Shown here piece by piece: positions 22,912 to 34,100 of a DNA stretch of 64,000 nt. The notes beneath the pieces were generated by a model, which was not told the origin of the DNA, ran no database searches, and saw nothing but the letters and a program-made list of their open reading frames with translations. The stretch covers positions 60,329,319 through 60,393,318 of the forward strand of contig CM046309.1 of the NCBI GenBank assembly GCA_025267735.1, read 5' to 3'. A program made the translations under genes and the position numbers. The stretch is from Mactra quadrangularis. Lineage: Eukaryota > Mollusca > Bivalvia > Venerida > Mactridae. Position 1 is the stretch's first letter, and the number at the start of each line of letters is the position of its first letter.

Positions 22912-23511
22912 ACACTACAAATGATGTCAGATTTGTCCATGAAATATTAATACAAAGAAACCATTTAGTTGGTGCTCAAGTTTAGATGTAACCATTAAAT
23001 AAAACGGGTATATATAAACCACATACATTTGTACCAGACCAGAAATCTATAGAGATCTATAACTCAGTAATACAAGCCTATGTCCAAAGCTTTGATGGTG
23101 TCTATATTTACCAGTACTCATAGAAACAACAACAACATTGTTTTAGATTTTATTAATTCAAAAATTATATAAAGTCTGTGCAACATATATAGAGAAGACT
23201 GATTGATCACTGTTCTACTGTAGAAGGTAGCCACTTTGAAAGTAGAATAGTTTCAGCTTGAAAGGTTTAATTGGCTAGTTGGACCTGACGACCTGATTGG
23301 TGCGAAACATCCAAGTACCCACAGACTGTAAATTTGAATTACTTCCCCTGAAAAAGAAAATAAACATCAATAGTTCCACAGAATTATCTCCCTTGAAAGG
23401 ATACCTGTAAATGTTGATTGTAAAGCTGTAAATTGTACTAATATTTGTTTATAGATTTTGTACAACTGTATTTTACAGCAAAACCAATATATAACTGTAA
23501 TAAATAAAACG

Positions 23512-23895
23512 ATGGAGAATACCGAATTGGACATTAATACAGAAGAGACCCAAAAAGAGACAGTCATGACCAGTGAAAATTCTCATGACCAAAACCCACA
23601 AATTACCGATGACAACCTAGATGAAGAATCTGATATTGTTCATTCTGTGAGCGATATGTCAATCCATAAAACAAATATAGAAAAGCGCCTTGAGGCAATA
23701 TCAGAACAAATGATAGAAAATCTACAATGTATAGCAAATGAAAATAGAGAGACCCAACAAAGAGTGGCAAACATAGAAAAAGGGTTACAAAACTTTAATG
23801 GTCAATCCCAAAACAATAATGGAATCCTTAGACTACCATATGAGCTGCACTCATTCTTTGAAAGATTCTCTAACAAGTCTTTCCAAAGAGTTTAG
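23512..23895 (+). CDS. gag: gag N-terminal fragment of the LTR element
   Basis: The frame starts at ATG 23512 and covers 127 codons. An acidic N terminus is followed by a coiled-coil-like stretch from about codon 65 (IEKRLEAISEQMIENLQ, then IEKGLQNF). The frame runs past about 23850 into unrelated residues and stops at 23895, while the plausible continuation lies one frame over. No capsid-type domain of usual size separates it from the basic tail, so gag looks internally shortened. Position and order support the gag call; no zinc knuckle is present. Confidence 0.6.
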   Translation: MENTELDINTEETQKETVMTSENSHDQNPQITDDNLDEESDIVHSVSDMSIHKTNIEKRLEAISEQMIENLQCIANENRETQQRVANIEKGLQNFNGQSQNNNGILRLPYELHSFFERFSNKSFQRV

Positions 23896-24178
23896 AGATT
23901 TTAAGGATGAGTTAAGCCAAAAATCTTATTCCCAAAACAATGATAGAGTCCAAGGCGGAAACTACCAGAAAAATAATAATGGAAGATACCCTCAAAACAG
24001 GAGTCAATCTAGAAATTATAACTTTAGCCAAGAGTATAATAATAGGTTCAAACAGCCACAAAACCATATAGATAACTCACATGCTAGAAACACACAACAC
24101 CAGGGAAACGACAACAGGTCCACCTGGAGACCCACAGGAAGACCTCAGTTCCAAAACCACAGGGGTCAGAGACAGTAA
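23798..24178 (+). CDS. gag: gag C-terminal basic fragment (nucleocapsid-like)
   Basis: This frame is offset from the upstream gag frame. From about 23855 it reads a helical segment (SLSKEFRDFKDEL) that fits the coiled coil of the preceding fragment. It then becomes an Asn/Gln/Arg-rich tail ending RGQRQ and TAA. No CCHC zinc knuckle is seen; the basic tail may bind RNA instead. The overlap of the two frames suggests an indel, a deletion scar or a frameshift site. The first codons of this frame are probably not translated. Confidence 0.55.
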   Translation: MVNPKTIMESLDYHMSCTHSLKDSLTSLSKEFRDFKDELSQKSYSQNNDRVQGGNYQKNNNGRYPQNRSQSRNYNFSQEYNNRFKQPQNHIDNSHARNTQHQGNDNRSTWRPTGRPQFQNHRGQRQ

Positions 24179-24801
24179 AATCAAATCTTTGTAATAAAAT
24201 AACCCATAATGAAGGATTTTTCTTACCAATTAAAATACAAAATTTTGATTTGACAGCTTTACTAGATACAGGATCAAATGCAACTATACTAAATAGAAAA
24301 ATTTACAACAATTGGCCAGAATCTGATAGACCTGAAATATTTCCATTTCATGGGAAAATGTTAGGAGTTACAGGTGATACTGCACCTTTCTATGGAAAAA
24401 TTAAAGTGAAATTACATTTGGGTAACCAAAAATTTGATATTTGGGTTTTATTAGCAGAAATTTCTGATGACTTGATATTAGGCAGAGATTTTATCTTAGA
24501 ACATAAATGTGACCTATTACTTAGTGAACAGATACTGAAGATAAATGGAGAAAAACTTTATTGCTTCTCAAATGTAAATGACTCACAGTCTTGCCGGATA
24601 GCTCTCCTTGAAAATGTAGAAATCCCTCCACACTCAGAAATGATTCTTACATGTAGAACCATAGACCCATTTAACCAAAACTATGTAGGCATCACAGAAC
24701 CTACAGAAGTGTTCTCACAAAACCATAACATTTTGATAGCTAGAGCTCTTGTTCAGCCAGATCAAGGTTACATCCCTCTCAGAGTTGCTAACATAGCCTG
24801 A
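24178..24801 (+). CDS. Retropepsin-like aspartic protease of the LTR element
   Basis: The catalytic motif DTGS (24265-24276) lies in ALLDTGSN, and the second conserved element ILGRDF follows about 70 residues later (GRD at 24481-24489), the spacing typical of retropepsins. The open frame extends upstream across the gag stop codon in a different phase and has no ATG before the active site, so expression by frameshift from gag is likely. The frame ends at 24801 with a TGA after about 105 extra residues, where a pol polyprotein would normally run on into reverse transcriptase. The active site appears intact. Confidence 0.85.
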   Translation, partial: KSNLCNKITHNEGFFLPIKIQNFDLTALLDTGSNATILNRKIYNNWPESDRPEIFPFHGKMLGVTGDTAPFYGKIKVKLHLGNQKFDIWVLLAEISDDLILGRDFILEHKCDLLLSEQILKINGEKLYCFSNVNDSQSCRIALLENVEIPPHSEMILTCRTIDPFNQNYVGITEPTEVFSQNHNILIARALVQPDQGYIPLRVANIA

Positions 24802-27236
24802 TGTCGTCAACCATACAGCATCTTCCAGATTGTATTACAACATTGTTCTGTATTAGAAGTTAAGATAGATTTATGTTAAGTACATAGTTATTTATCTTTA
24901 AAAAAAAAATACTTTAACTATAGGAAATTGATTTAAAAATATTATTTTTCTAAGATTTTTTTTTTTCAAATTTTAATTCATGAGACAAGTAGGAATAAAT
25001 AGAAATAAATTTACTTAACTACTTAGCTATTAAGTCTGTTGCATTGAGGTTTCATTTAAAAATAATTTGCACCTGTCTATTTTTGCTGTCCATTTTCCCA
25101 TCTTTTGTTCTCCTTTATGGGGAGGGAAAGAAACTAACTTCTTATCATACAGAAAATTATTTTTGCAGTAAATTGTTCAGGAAATCAGTAGATTTTGCTT
25201 CATTATTAATCTATTTTATTTTTTTTCTGTAAGTACAAAAATATATAATTATTATTTGGTTTCATATATTCCATATATAAATTGTTGTTCAATATTCATT
25301 TTAGCATTATAAACTGATTGGAGAGATTTATATAGATTAGAATATATCTATATGTCATGTAGTTTGAGTTGAGATCACTTGATACAAGTTTATTGTTATA
25401 AATTGCATAGATCTTTTAAGTAAACAAATGTTATTGTCTATGATTATCTGCTAGAATGAGTACATGTTGCACACGCTTTGTATTATTGTTAATCAATTAT
25501 TGTCAGTCAGCTTTTTATATATTATACAATATTCTCTTAAGTATTAGAACAGGGAGACGTTATTATTTGGTGATAAGGGATCACCCAGGTATTATAAGCC
25601 TCAACTACTAATATTATTATTGCTGACTTAGACCTGTCTCTTTTTATTGCTCATGAGCCCTAGCAGGGAACTCGGTGTGAAAGTTGATTTTGAATGTCTG
25701 AGTGGAGTCCCTGCGGGACACACCTATTACATGTGTCTTGATTATTATTAGGCCGGACAGGTACTTTATTATTAGGCGCCCGGGGTTTGGTGTGCTACCC
25801 CTTTTGTCTCCCGGAGAAAGATTGGTGTCGAAAATTTTTTTAGTTCTCTCCTTAATGACGTACCTCCATTCCATACAAATAAGCGGCGGAGTAAAAGCGT
25901 TAGTTTAGTTATGATCAGGACTGTTCGCAGACCCCTGAGTACAGATATACCAATAATTTTGAGGCCAGACACGCTAGAAGTTTTAAATCATTGTGATACT
26001 AGGAAGCATCAGATATCAGAGATACACTTTAAATACTGGAAATATTCATATTTTATGTGCAATTGTTAATTAATTATATATTTAAACATTATAAAATTGT
26101 GAACCTCATACTGTAACAAGTGAGACCAATTCTTTTCAAATAATTTGTAATCTTAGCATAGACATAATGAGGCAAGTATTACAGTGCACGGTAATAGTCA
26201 GCCTCACCCTCAATACCCTGATATGACTCGAAACCCGGATATGACTATTTGTGAACTTTATGTATTGATAAAGCTTTGACTTCAAAAAGGATTTATTAAA
26301 TAATCCCTTTTGTTGAGATTTTTGTTGAAGAACTTTGATTACATTATAGTTAATTTTGTGATAGCTTTATCATTTTGTTATAATATGTTGTGTATATATG
26401 TGTGTATGTTGATTTTATTTTATTGGTACTGAGGTGAGAAATGTGTAGTAAATGATTAAATTGTGTCTCAACACAGCTAAAATGATCTATTGGAGGTTTG
26501 TGTCAGGTTAAGATAATCCTGAGTACACAAAGAGAATACCTTTCTGAGAGTACCATATAAAAGTAGAGATTGTAGAATACTTATATGTGTCATGTAGTTA
26601 TCTTGTTAAATGTAGTTACTTGTTTTAATTATTACCTTTTATATTTGCTGCATAAATGTTTGTTTAGGTGCCATTCCTTCCACCATAGCTTCTCACTTTG
26701 AACTGCACCAGTCTGTTTATCCTTATCATACTCTTTCAAACATCAGGTACAGCTTATATCTATGGGAGAGATTTAATAAAATGAAGGAATGTACATTGTA
26801 ATTGTTAATGCATGAATGCGTTTTATAAATGAGAGATTTTTAAGTTGTAAACATTATATAAGAATCATTATTTGATTCTGTTGTGAAACTTTAAAATGTT
26901 ATAGTTAATTAAAATATAGTGAATGAACCAATTAATTATGGTACTTAAGCATTAATGAAGCAACACTTAGATACAATCTTTAAACCTGGTACAATATTTG
27001 ATTACAAATAGTTGTGATATCTGTTGATTTAACCTTACCTTTGTTCTATGATGATGTGTTTTACCAGTCAGCCATTCTATTCATTGTGTCAATTTTCCAC
27101 ATGTATAACAATTGTTAAATTTGTTGATTTTATTTGTGACCATCCCAAGATCCATTAAGCTAGACCCTCATTTCTTCCATGATAATTATAAATTATACTT
27201 GCTTGCCATTCTTATTCAGGGTCTGAATTCCTTTTT
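24802..27236 (+). other. Non-coding internal region of the LTR element
   Basis: 2.4 kb in the place of pol. It is AT-rich and stop-laden in all frames. A short GC-richer island at about 25640-25980 is open for about 70 codons in several frames but shows no retroviral motif. I see no reverse transcriptase, RNase H, integrase or envelope signature. Confidence 0.7.
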
Positions 27237-27244
27237 AGGGAGGG
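27237..27244 (+). other. Polypurine tract
   Basis: AGGGAGGG lies five bases before the 3' LTR, in the position expected for the plus-strand primer. Confidence 0.6.
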
Positions 27245-27249
27245 TGCAA

Positions 27250-28188
27250 TGTTAGGCCGCTAGCTTATGGAACTTGAGAAGTTACTATTTTGAGCTTCCT
27301 ATCATTCCGTGAATATACGCTCTGACGGAGCGGAGCTCGTGGTCAGAGTTCTCAACCCGATTATTTCATGAATACTTTATGTCACGAGTCGCAACTACCC
27401 TCATTCAAAAGATCATATATCATACCTCCTTCCTACGTACATGCTCCCACTTAATTCAACTTATTTTAGCCATATTTTGTCATAGTTTATCTCTCCGCTC
27501 CCATTCATTCATGTCGCCATTCGCTCCCATATCTACTTCCGGTGATATCGTATGTTTACGCCACGGCGGAAATACCCGAGTTACGGCCATTGTTACCTCC
27601 CCTGACACGGAGCGGCTCCCGTGACGTCATATAAACGGTGACGTACACGGAGCCTCTCTGAGTACTATATAAAGCTCCGCATTTTAGCGGCTCCCGATCA
27701 ATCGTCTTTCTAATCTTCACCAGCTAACTCCCGTAGAGTAATTATTATCCTAAGGAGCCAGCTCCCATTCAATAATGAATAGATCTGCAGAGGTAATACC
27801 ATAACCTAAAACTAGTATTTTATATAGTCACTAACCAGTGACATCCCTAATAATATTGTTTCCTTACATTGAGAAACTGGATAGATACCCCCACCCACTT
27901 GACCTCTTAGAACTCTGGCTGCGGCTCCATATACATTTTATATTCGTAGGAATATACCTTTTATGTGCATTGTTATATATATTTATACCTGTATTGTTAT
28001 ATTATAACTTGCCTGGCTTATAATTTAGGCCATATAATAAACTTATAGTGACTGGTACTTTGTGTTAGTCGTAACTTACTAGAGCCCCCTGTTTTAAAGG
28101 CTCATTCCCATGCCTACCTAGAAGATATACCGCTCGTTCGTCCTTACAAACTGTTCCCAGCCGAGAACAGGGCACGGCCGGCAGAACA
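27250..28188 (+). repeat. 3' LTR
   Basis: Same length as the 5' LTR. The one difference I noticed is CCCAGCC here against CCCTGCC near 22770. It is followed by ATAT, matching the bases before the 5' LTR. Confidence 0.93.
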
Positions 28189-28352
28189 ATATTGAAGTTA
28201 GGCTAGACAATTTCTTACATGTAGATCAATTATATGTGTAAACCTGTATAGGATGATCTTTTTGTTGTCTGGCAAAAATATTTTTTTACGATTTTCCAAA
28301 TCAACTTTAAGCAAAACCAATGACTCTTGAAATGAGTTCCATTTAAACATCA

Positions 28353-28440
28353 GTGGCTCTTTTCACAAAAAAAACTTACAATAAAAATCATTGTAATCCA
28401 AAAGCAAGAAGCCTTAATAATACTGTCATTTCTTTGTACG
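28353..28440 (+). mobile_element. Partial copy of the 1200-1442 MITE family
   Basis: GGCTCTTTTCACAAAA, then an AAAAGCAAGAA block followed by a TTAATAATAC segment, parallel the left half of 1200-1442 in the same order. No right terminus was found. Confidence 0.5.
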
Positions 28441-28444
28441 ATAA

Positions 28445-28626
28445 CTCCTCATCATTGAGATCTTCAACAGACAGGTGATCCCTCACGTTACCCATTTACA
28501 CCTGGATGGAGTGGAACAATTGCAGGTAAATTTCTTGCTCAAGGAAATTAGCAGTGCCTCTAATGGGGTTCAACCCGGGACCTCCCATCCCTAAGTGCAT
28601 GTCCTACTACTGGACCATTGCTCCTA
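28445..28626 (-). mobile_element. tRNA-derived SINE (family 3)
   Basis: On the minus strand it matches the copy at 48748-49060: an A-box region TGGTCCAGTAGTAGG, a B box near GGGTTGAACCC, then a core TTCCTTGAGCAAGAAA and a GGTGTAAATGGGTAAC segment. Confidence 0.65.
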
Positions 28627-30258
28627 CATTAAATACATATGCATACGATTTATTTTCCTGTTCTAAAAAAACAAAATCCTATACTATACTGTCTTAAAAA
28701 TCTATATCATATAACAAATGTAAAGAAATTTGACAAATCCAAGAAAAGACATTGTAACAATCTAGCAACACAAAATACCGATTAAACATACTTGACAAAC
28801 ACAAACAATTAATTTTGAAAAAGGAAACATAATAAAGACAACAATTGTGGTTAAACCCACAGATTTAAATCATGCTTTGCTTTGTAGAGAATACAAATAA
28901 TTCTATTGTTACGTTGAATTAAAATAATTAATCAAAATAAAACATTAACAAAGAAAATAAAACTCTACGCTTCATTTAAACAAAATTTAATGAAAATTGA
29001 TAGTCTGACTGAAGTGATCATGTACAAGCTTGTCACAACAGAAAACGAAACCATTCTTTAACGTTACATCATAGTTTGAAGGTCAAGAACAAATGAACAC
29101 TAAATTAAAACATTTAAACAGTGTTTTGTAATGTAAATTTAACAGTGTATGCAGTCATTGGAAGCTCAGACCATTTGCAATCAATATTTTTGAACACATT
29201 TTCAGTTTATCAGTGATTAGTGACAACCTACGTTCATTACAAATGAAAATGGTTCATAGAATGAAATTGGTTGTTTAGCAACAATCATTTTGAATTTTGA
29301 CATAAAAATCAATGGCCTTTTATCCCTGGGGTAAGATTTGACACAGGGGGAAATTGACCTGTTCCACTAAAACCCATTGCCAAATGTAACAGCTATCAGT
29401 CCATGTATAAATGTAGACATTTAAAGAAGTACATGGTGTTAATTTACAGATTAGACTAATTAAGTCATAATGACTGATTAAATGTGACCAACAAAAATAT
29501 CCATCTGTTACCAGTCAACCAAAATGATTTCTTTTTATCACAAGGTCAGACCACAATATGAATCAAGTTTGGCAGTGTAGTGAGACAGATTGGTTACAAA
29601 TCAAAATTTATTTCTTCAAAAGAAAAAAACAAACAATGAACACATTTTTATCTCTATATAAAAATACTTAAATAATTGGGGGGGGGGCATATTAAAAACA
29701 ATTTGATTACTACTATATGTACATGTACAAAGCATTGTTTAACATGTCAAGAACGGTTTGCTAATTTACATTTCTTAAATGAATCAATTTTGATATTCTT
29801 ATACATAGTATAAGTCTGTTTTGAAAAACAATTGCCTTGAATGTCGAAAATTAATGAGACATTTTTCAGTATTAGTAAAAGTCAATGAACGAATCTCAAT
29901 CTAATTTCAAAAACATGGCTTTGAAATAATAATAAAAATATAAAAAAATTCAGCACTCTTTAAGACAAAAAAATGATAAATTATTATTTGGTCAAGATGG
30001 CCATATGTACGTCTGAGTTCACAAGTATTTTTTTAATGTTTTGACCTTATGACCAAATTTCTGACCAAACATAGCCCTTTGGTCATAAATCAAACTTGGT
30101 CCAGATATTATTTGTAAGAGGAACTACTGGCCATTTTTCATGAAAAATGAAGTATAAATATGACCTCTGAAGTGTTCACAAAGCCAGACAAATGACATAC
30201 TAAAACTTTAGTCATTTATATTAGCTTGACCTTGAACTTAGAGTAATCACCATCCAGA

Positions 30259-30400
30259 CACTTCCTGGTCCACCAGTACTGAGCTAGACAGGGAAAGGTC
30301 TCTTGCTCAAGCAAACAACAAGGTAGGTTTTTCGGATTTAAACCAACTTGGAGATGGCTATCTAATGATTGCAAGACCAACATTGTAACCACTCGGCTCC
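30259..30400 (-). mobile_element. SINE of family 1, minus orientation
   Basis: It contains TCTTGCTCAAG and the CTTCCTGGTCCACCAGTACT segment shared with 6433-6640 and 44693-44857. The B box is eroded. Confidence 0.6.
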
Positions 30401-30404
30401 ATCA

Positions 30405-30425
30405 GACAGACAGACAGACAGATAG
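30405..30425. repeat. CAGA microsatellite
   Basis: About five CAGA units directly after the SINE at 30259-30400. Confidence 0.7.
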
Positions 30426-30899
30426 TGGACATCCATTCAGTTTGAGTCGATATTCAATTAAGTTAAAAACAACTAAATGCAAGATGAGTACAAACATAAA
30501 ACCAGGAATGTATTTTTGTTCAACTTTGATATAAAAAAATATTCAACAATAGTACATGTACTTTCAGGTGAAATAAAACAGCACGCAATGTGTTATACAA
30601 GTTAAACTCAGTGAGTCAGTGATTTTAAAAAGAAATAATAAAGTGAATACTTGGTCCATAAAAAAGGATATGATTAAATACCAACAAAACTACATCGTAT
30701 TCTCAAAAGAAAAACAATCTTGTAACTAATATATATATATATCAACACATCGTTTCTCAAAACAATAGCTACGGCACCTACAAACAAATGGGACAGCACA
30801 AAACTAATCTGCATTCTTTTTTATATACATGTAGATTAGTCTCGAACTGACCCATCAAAACGTATTTTAATGAATATGTTAATCTAAATTCTTGATTTA

Positions 30900-31102
30900 T
30901 TATCGGAATGAAACTCTACTTGGTCCCGTGCCCGGTCTATCCGAGCCTCCGACTTTCTCAGCAGATGAAGGTAGACGTCTTTTAGTTGGTCCCCGCTGTA
31001 CCTGACGAGCTCGCTGTCCGAAGCCGAGACATTGAGTTGTTTCTGTTATGTAACGTTGAGCTGGTGCAACACATAACAACACTAGTAACTTGGCATCTCC
31101 AC
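30900..31102 (-). CDS. KIF25: KIF25 coding exon 15: motor end and C terminus
   Basis: [19 protein letters not shown] and [12 protein letters not shown] close the motor. A basic Pro/Ser/Gly tail of about 30 residues and TAA follow. AATAAA overlaps the stop (minus strand 30900-30895). Confidence 0.9.
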
Positions 31103-34100
31103 CTGTAAAATATAAGACATGATTTCATCAACCAGTTGGTCTAGTAAATAAACACTAACACAACTAAAAGTTGGATGGGTCACAGCAAAACTAATGTAAG
31201 TACATGTAAATAAAGATGAATATAGACTAGTTTTGCATGGATCCATCAGGTTGAGCTTGTCAATCAGCACAAACATAAACATAATTAAACATGTATATTT
31301 TTTTATTTATATTTCATGACATTGACATGGTACATACATAGTGATCAAAATGATGGTACAATATAAGGATAAATAAAGATTTATGCATAAAATATTGTTT
31401 AATATATATAAAAACAGACTATAAAATTGCATGTATAGTAAACTGAGACAGGGGTCAATATAGACATTAAACGATCAATTTACTTCTTCATTATTATGAT
31501 TTTATACAGTTTTTAGGCAGTTTTCATGTCACTAACAAGGTAAGCCTAATTCACAAAGTGGGCTAGTCGAATAATCAACATGTTTTCAGTTTATTTAATA
31601 CACAGACAAAGCTGGACTCTATGAAATAAGTAATTCATCAGTCTATAAAATTAGGATATGAAAGTGGTTATGCAAACAGATTATATTAAGAGCAAGCACT
31701 ATATCTCATTTGCAGAATTTTGGTAGCCTTAAAGAAATTGTTTGTTGCCCAAAAAAATAAGTGGTTGTCCTGGGCAACAGGACACCCACTTAATTCGTAG
31801 ACTGATATATACAAGCCCAAATCAATTATAACTAATCATCGGCATTAGGCTAGTGGACAACAACAGAAAGAAAATTGCCACCATACCAAACTTTTCTTCG
31901 TCAAAAGTTAACAAAACCAACATAAAATAAACACAGTTATTATACTTATTATTATCCATCATCTAGAAAATAGATGGTTACTATAAATAGCCATACAAGT
32001 ATATAATAAACACAAGATGAGACAGAAGGTCAATCAGATGAAGACGAGAGGTCGACTGATTTATAGGTCAATTAATAATATACAAACATCTTATGACCTT
32101 TCACTATAGACATCATGATAAGCTGTAGGACAAAGTACATATATCTTAAATGAATGTAATGAGGACCTCCAAGAAAGACAAGGTCGAAGAGCATAAAGGC
32201 TGATTTTAGATTTTAGCATACAACCTTGTGGGCACTGATTCTCTAAACATGGTTTTGTTAAAATCAAATGTCAGGCTATAGAGCCGTCTGCTGCTTTCCC
32301 CGGTTTGTGGAATGCTTGTAGCAGTTGAAAAATAAAGTCAGGATTTGATTGGTTGATGTGTTTGAAGATGAACAACCTCAATGTTGAATATTTATACTGT
32401 AGAAATTATTTATTGAAACCACTTAATTTTTTCCATAAATTTACTTATTTATCACTTTCTCAGTTATTGAATTTAGTATGAAGTCAATTAGATTCATAAA
32501 CATATACATGTGCATGTGCACTCTCCTAAATGATACATCAAGCTCTAAACACCATGATCAATGATAACTTTGATTAGTCCAACATCAAGCACATACACAT
32601 GTATGCCTAAAGATAAAACTATCTTCAAATTGAAACCCAAAAATCTAAGTTAATTTTTGTCAGTTTAGAATATTAAGGGAATTCTTCCATGATAATGAAT
32701 GCAAATAATAGTTGAAATTTCCTGTCTTGTATCAATGTGAACAACTTAGTGGCCAAGTTTAATTGGTGCTCAGAACATACCGGTGAATATGCAATACATG
32801 GTTTTAACATAGGCTGTTTAACATCAAGTGTATGAAACATTTTGACAACTAAAAGGCGCAGTAATAATGAACACTATCTACTGTAGTACAGTCAATTACG
32901 CATTATCTCAACTACGCTTACATCGACTTTTCGTTATCTGGATTGAAAATCAAAGTTCGAATTATTTCCCTTCTATATCTATATAAAAACTGCATGTTTA
33001 TATCAATTGTTTTCTCTCGACTTTTTCGATGTCTCAATCACAAATTTTGAACAAAGACATCTGCTTCACTCATCATTTGTTTTCACATTAAAATGTTTAC
33101 CTCAACTAGAGCAAGATGAATTAGGAGATTCAACCATGATAATGAATGTAAATAAACTTCTGAAATGTCTAGTCTTGGATCACCATGAACAAGTACATGG
33201 CCAAGTTTAATTGGTACTCAATACATACATCACAGCCATTCACAGGTTCAGCGCAAAGCAATCATAACTCTCTCTTTTATTATATTGAGCTTCAACAGTT
33301 TTCCGCTAAACCTAAGACATGAAGTACATGATTTGTACGCTATTGAACATCCAGTGTAAAAAAAAGGTAGAGTAAAAATGAACAAAGTTTAATGTATGAA
33401 ATGATAAATGACATACATACAATAAATGAACACTAATTACCTCGTACATATATTCATTAATTGATTGATAGACATAATTATATCTATCTAACCCTGTCAA
33501 CATTAAATTTAAACATTTTATTGTTTAAACACATGTAAAACATACAAGATAAAATGTAATGTTTAATTAGCTGAACATGCATTCAGTATAATTATGTATA
33601 TGAAGTCAACTAAAAAATTGTGGACCAACAGACAAATGCTGTAAACAAGAAATGTAATGTGGAAACCACATTAAAGCCAGATTTGAAAAAAATAATGCAA
33701 AATTTACCAAGGGAAATAATCCAAATTAAAGCCAGGTCAAGTTGTGGTTACTTTCTTATTTTGTTCATCACATAGTATGTTATCATGGTATGAAGTTTCA
33801 TGAAGATCTGACCATAAATGGCAGAAATATATGCTAAATTGAAAACTTTAATACAATTGTTAAACGAAATCGGACGTCCGCCCGCCACTCGTGTTTAGCC
33901 AAACTATAAGCCGAATTTTGTTGTTGATTAAATTCCCTAAAATAAAGGTCTGTTTAAATCTACAGGCTTTCAGGAACGACTAACAAGCAAAAAATTTGAT
34001 CTCATCCACAAAGATTTCAATTAATCAAAATATGTGAAATATCTTTAATCTTGTAAGACTTGGTATGTAAAATTTTGAATTCAAAGGACCTATTGTCCTG

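Larger units (their letters stand above)
21862..28188 (+). mobile_element. LTR retrotransposon, gag-protease only, non-autonomous
   Basis: Two 939-bp LTRs (21862-22800 and 27250-28188) begin TGTTAGG and end CAGAACA. They differ by eye at a single base, and a 4-bp ATAT target duplication flanks the element. A tRNA-Leu-type primer binding site, gag fragments and a retropepsin follow in order, then about 2.4 kb of AT-rich sequence with no long frame and a purine tract before the 3' LTR. No reverse transcriptase, RNase H or integrase motif was seen in any frame. The order and protease are Ty3/Gypsy-like. The LTR identity suggests recent insertion, presumably with enzymes supplied in trans. Confidence 0.9.
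28189..30899. other. Intergenic region between LTR element and kinesin 3' end
   Basis: No gene was recognised. It contains a half copy of the 1200-1442 MITE family (28353-28440), SINEs at 28445-28626 and 30259-30400, a run of nine G near 29680 and a CAGA microsatellite at about 30405-30425. The rest is AT-rich. Confidence 0.55.

Noticed and set aside
25640..25980. GC-richer overlapping ORFs in the LTR element as possible pol or env remnant
   Set aside because: No reverse transcriptase, integrase or envelope motif in any frame; left as non-coding internal sequence.
21991..28023. Two pairs of identical small ORFs (81 and 61 codons)
   Set aside because: They lie within the two LTRs and are copies of LTR sequence, overlapping TATA and U5 regions without any coding signature.
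32885..33060. Segment resembling a pogo/Tigger-type terminus (TACAGTCAATTACGCATTATC-like)
   Set aside because: Only one suggestive end was seen and no inverted partner was found, so no element is called.
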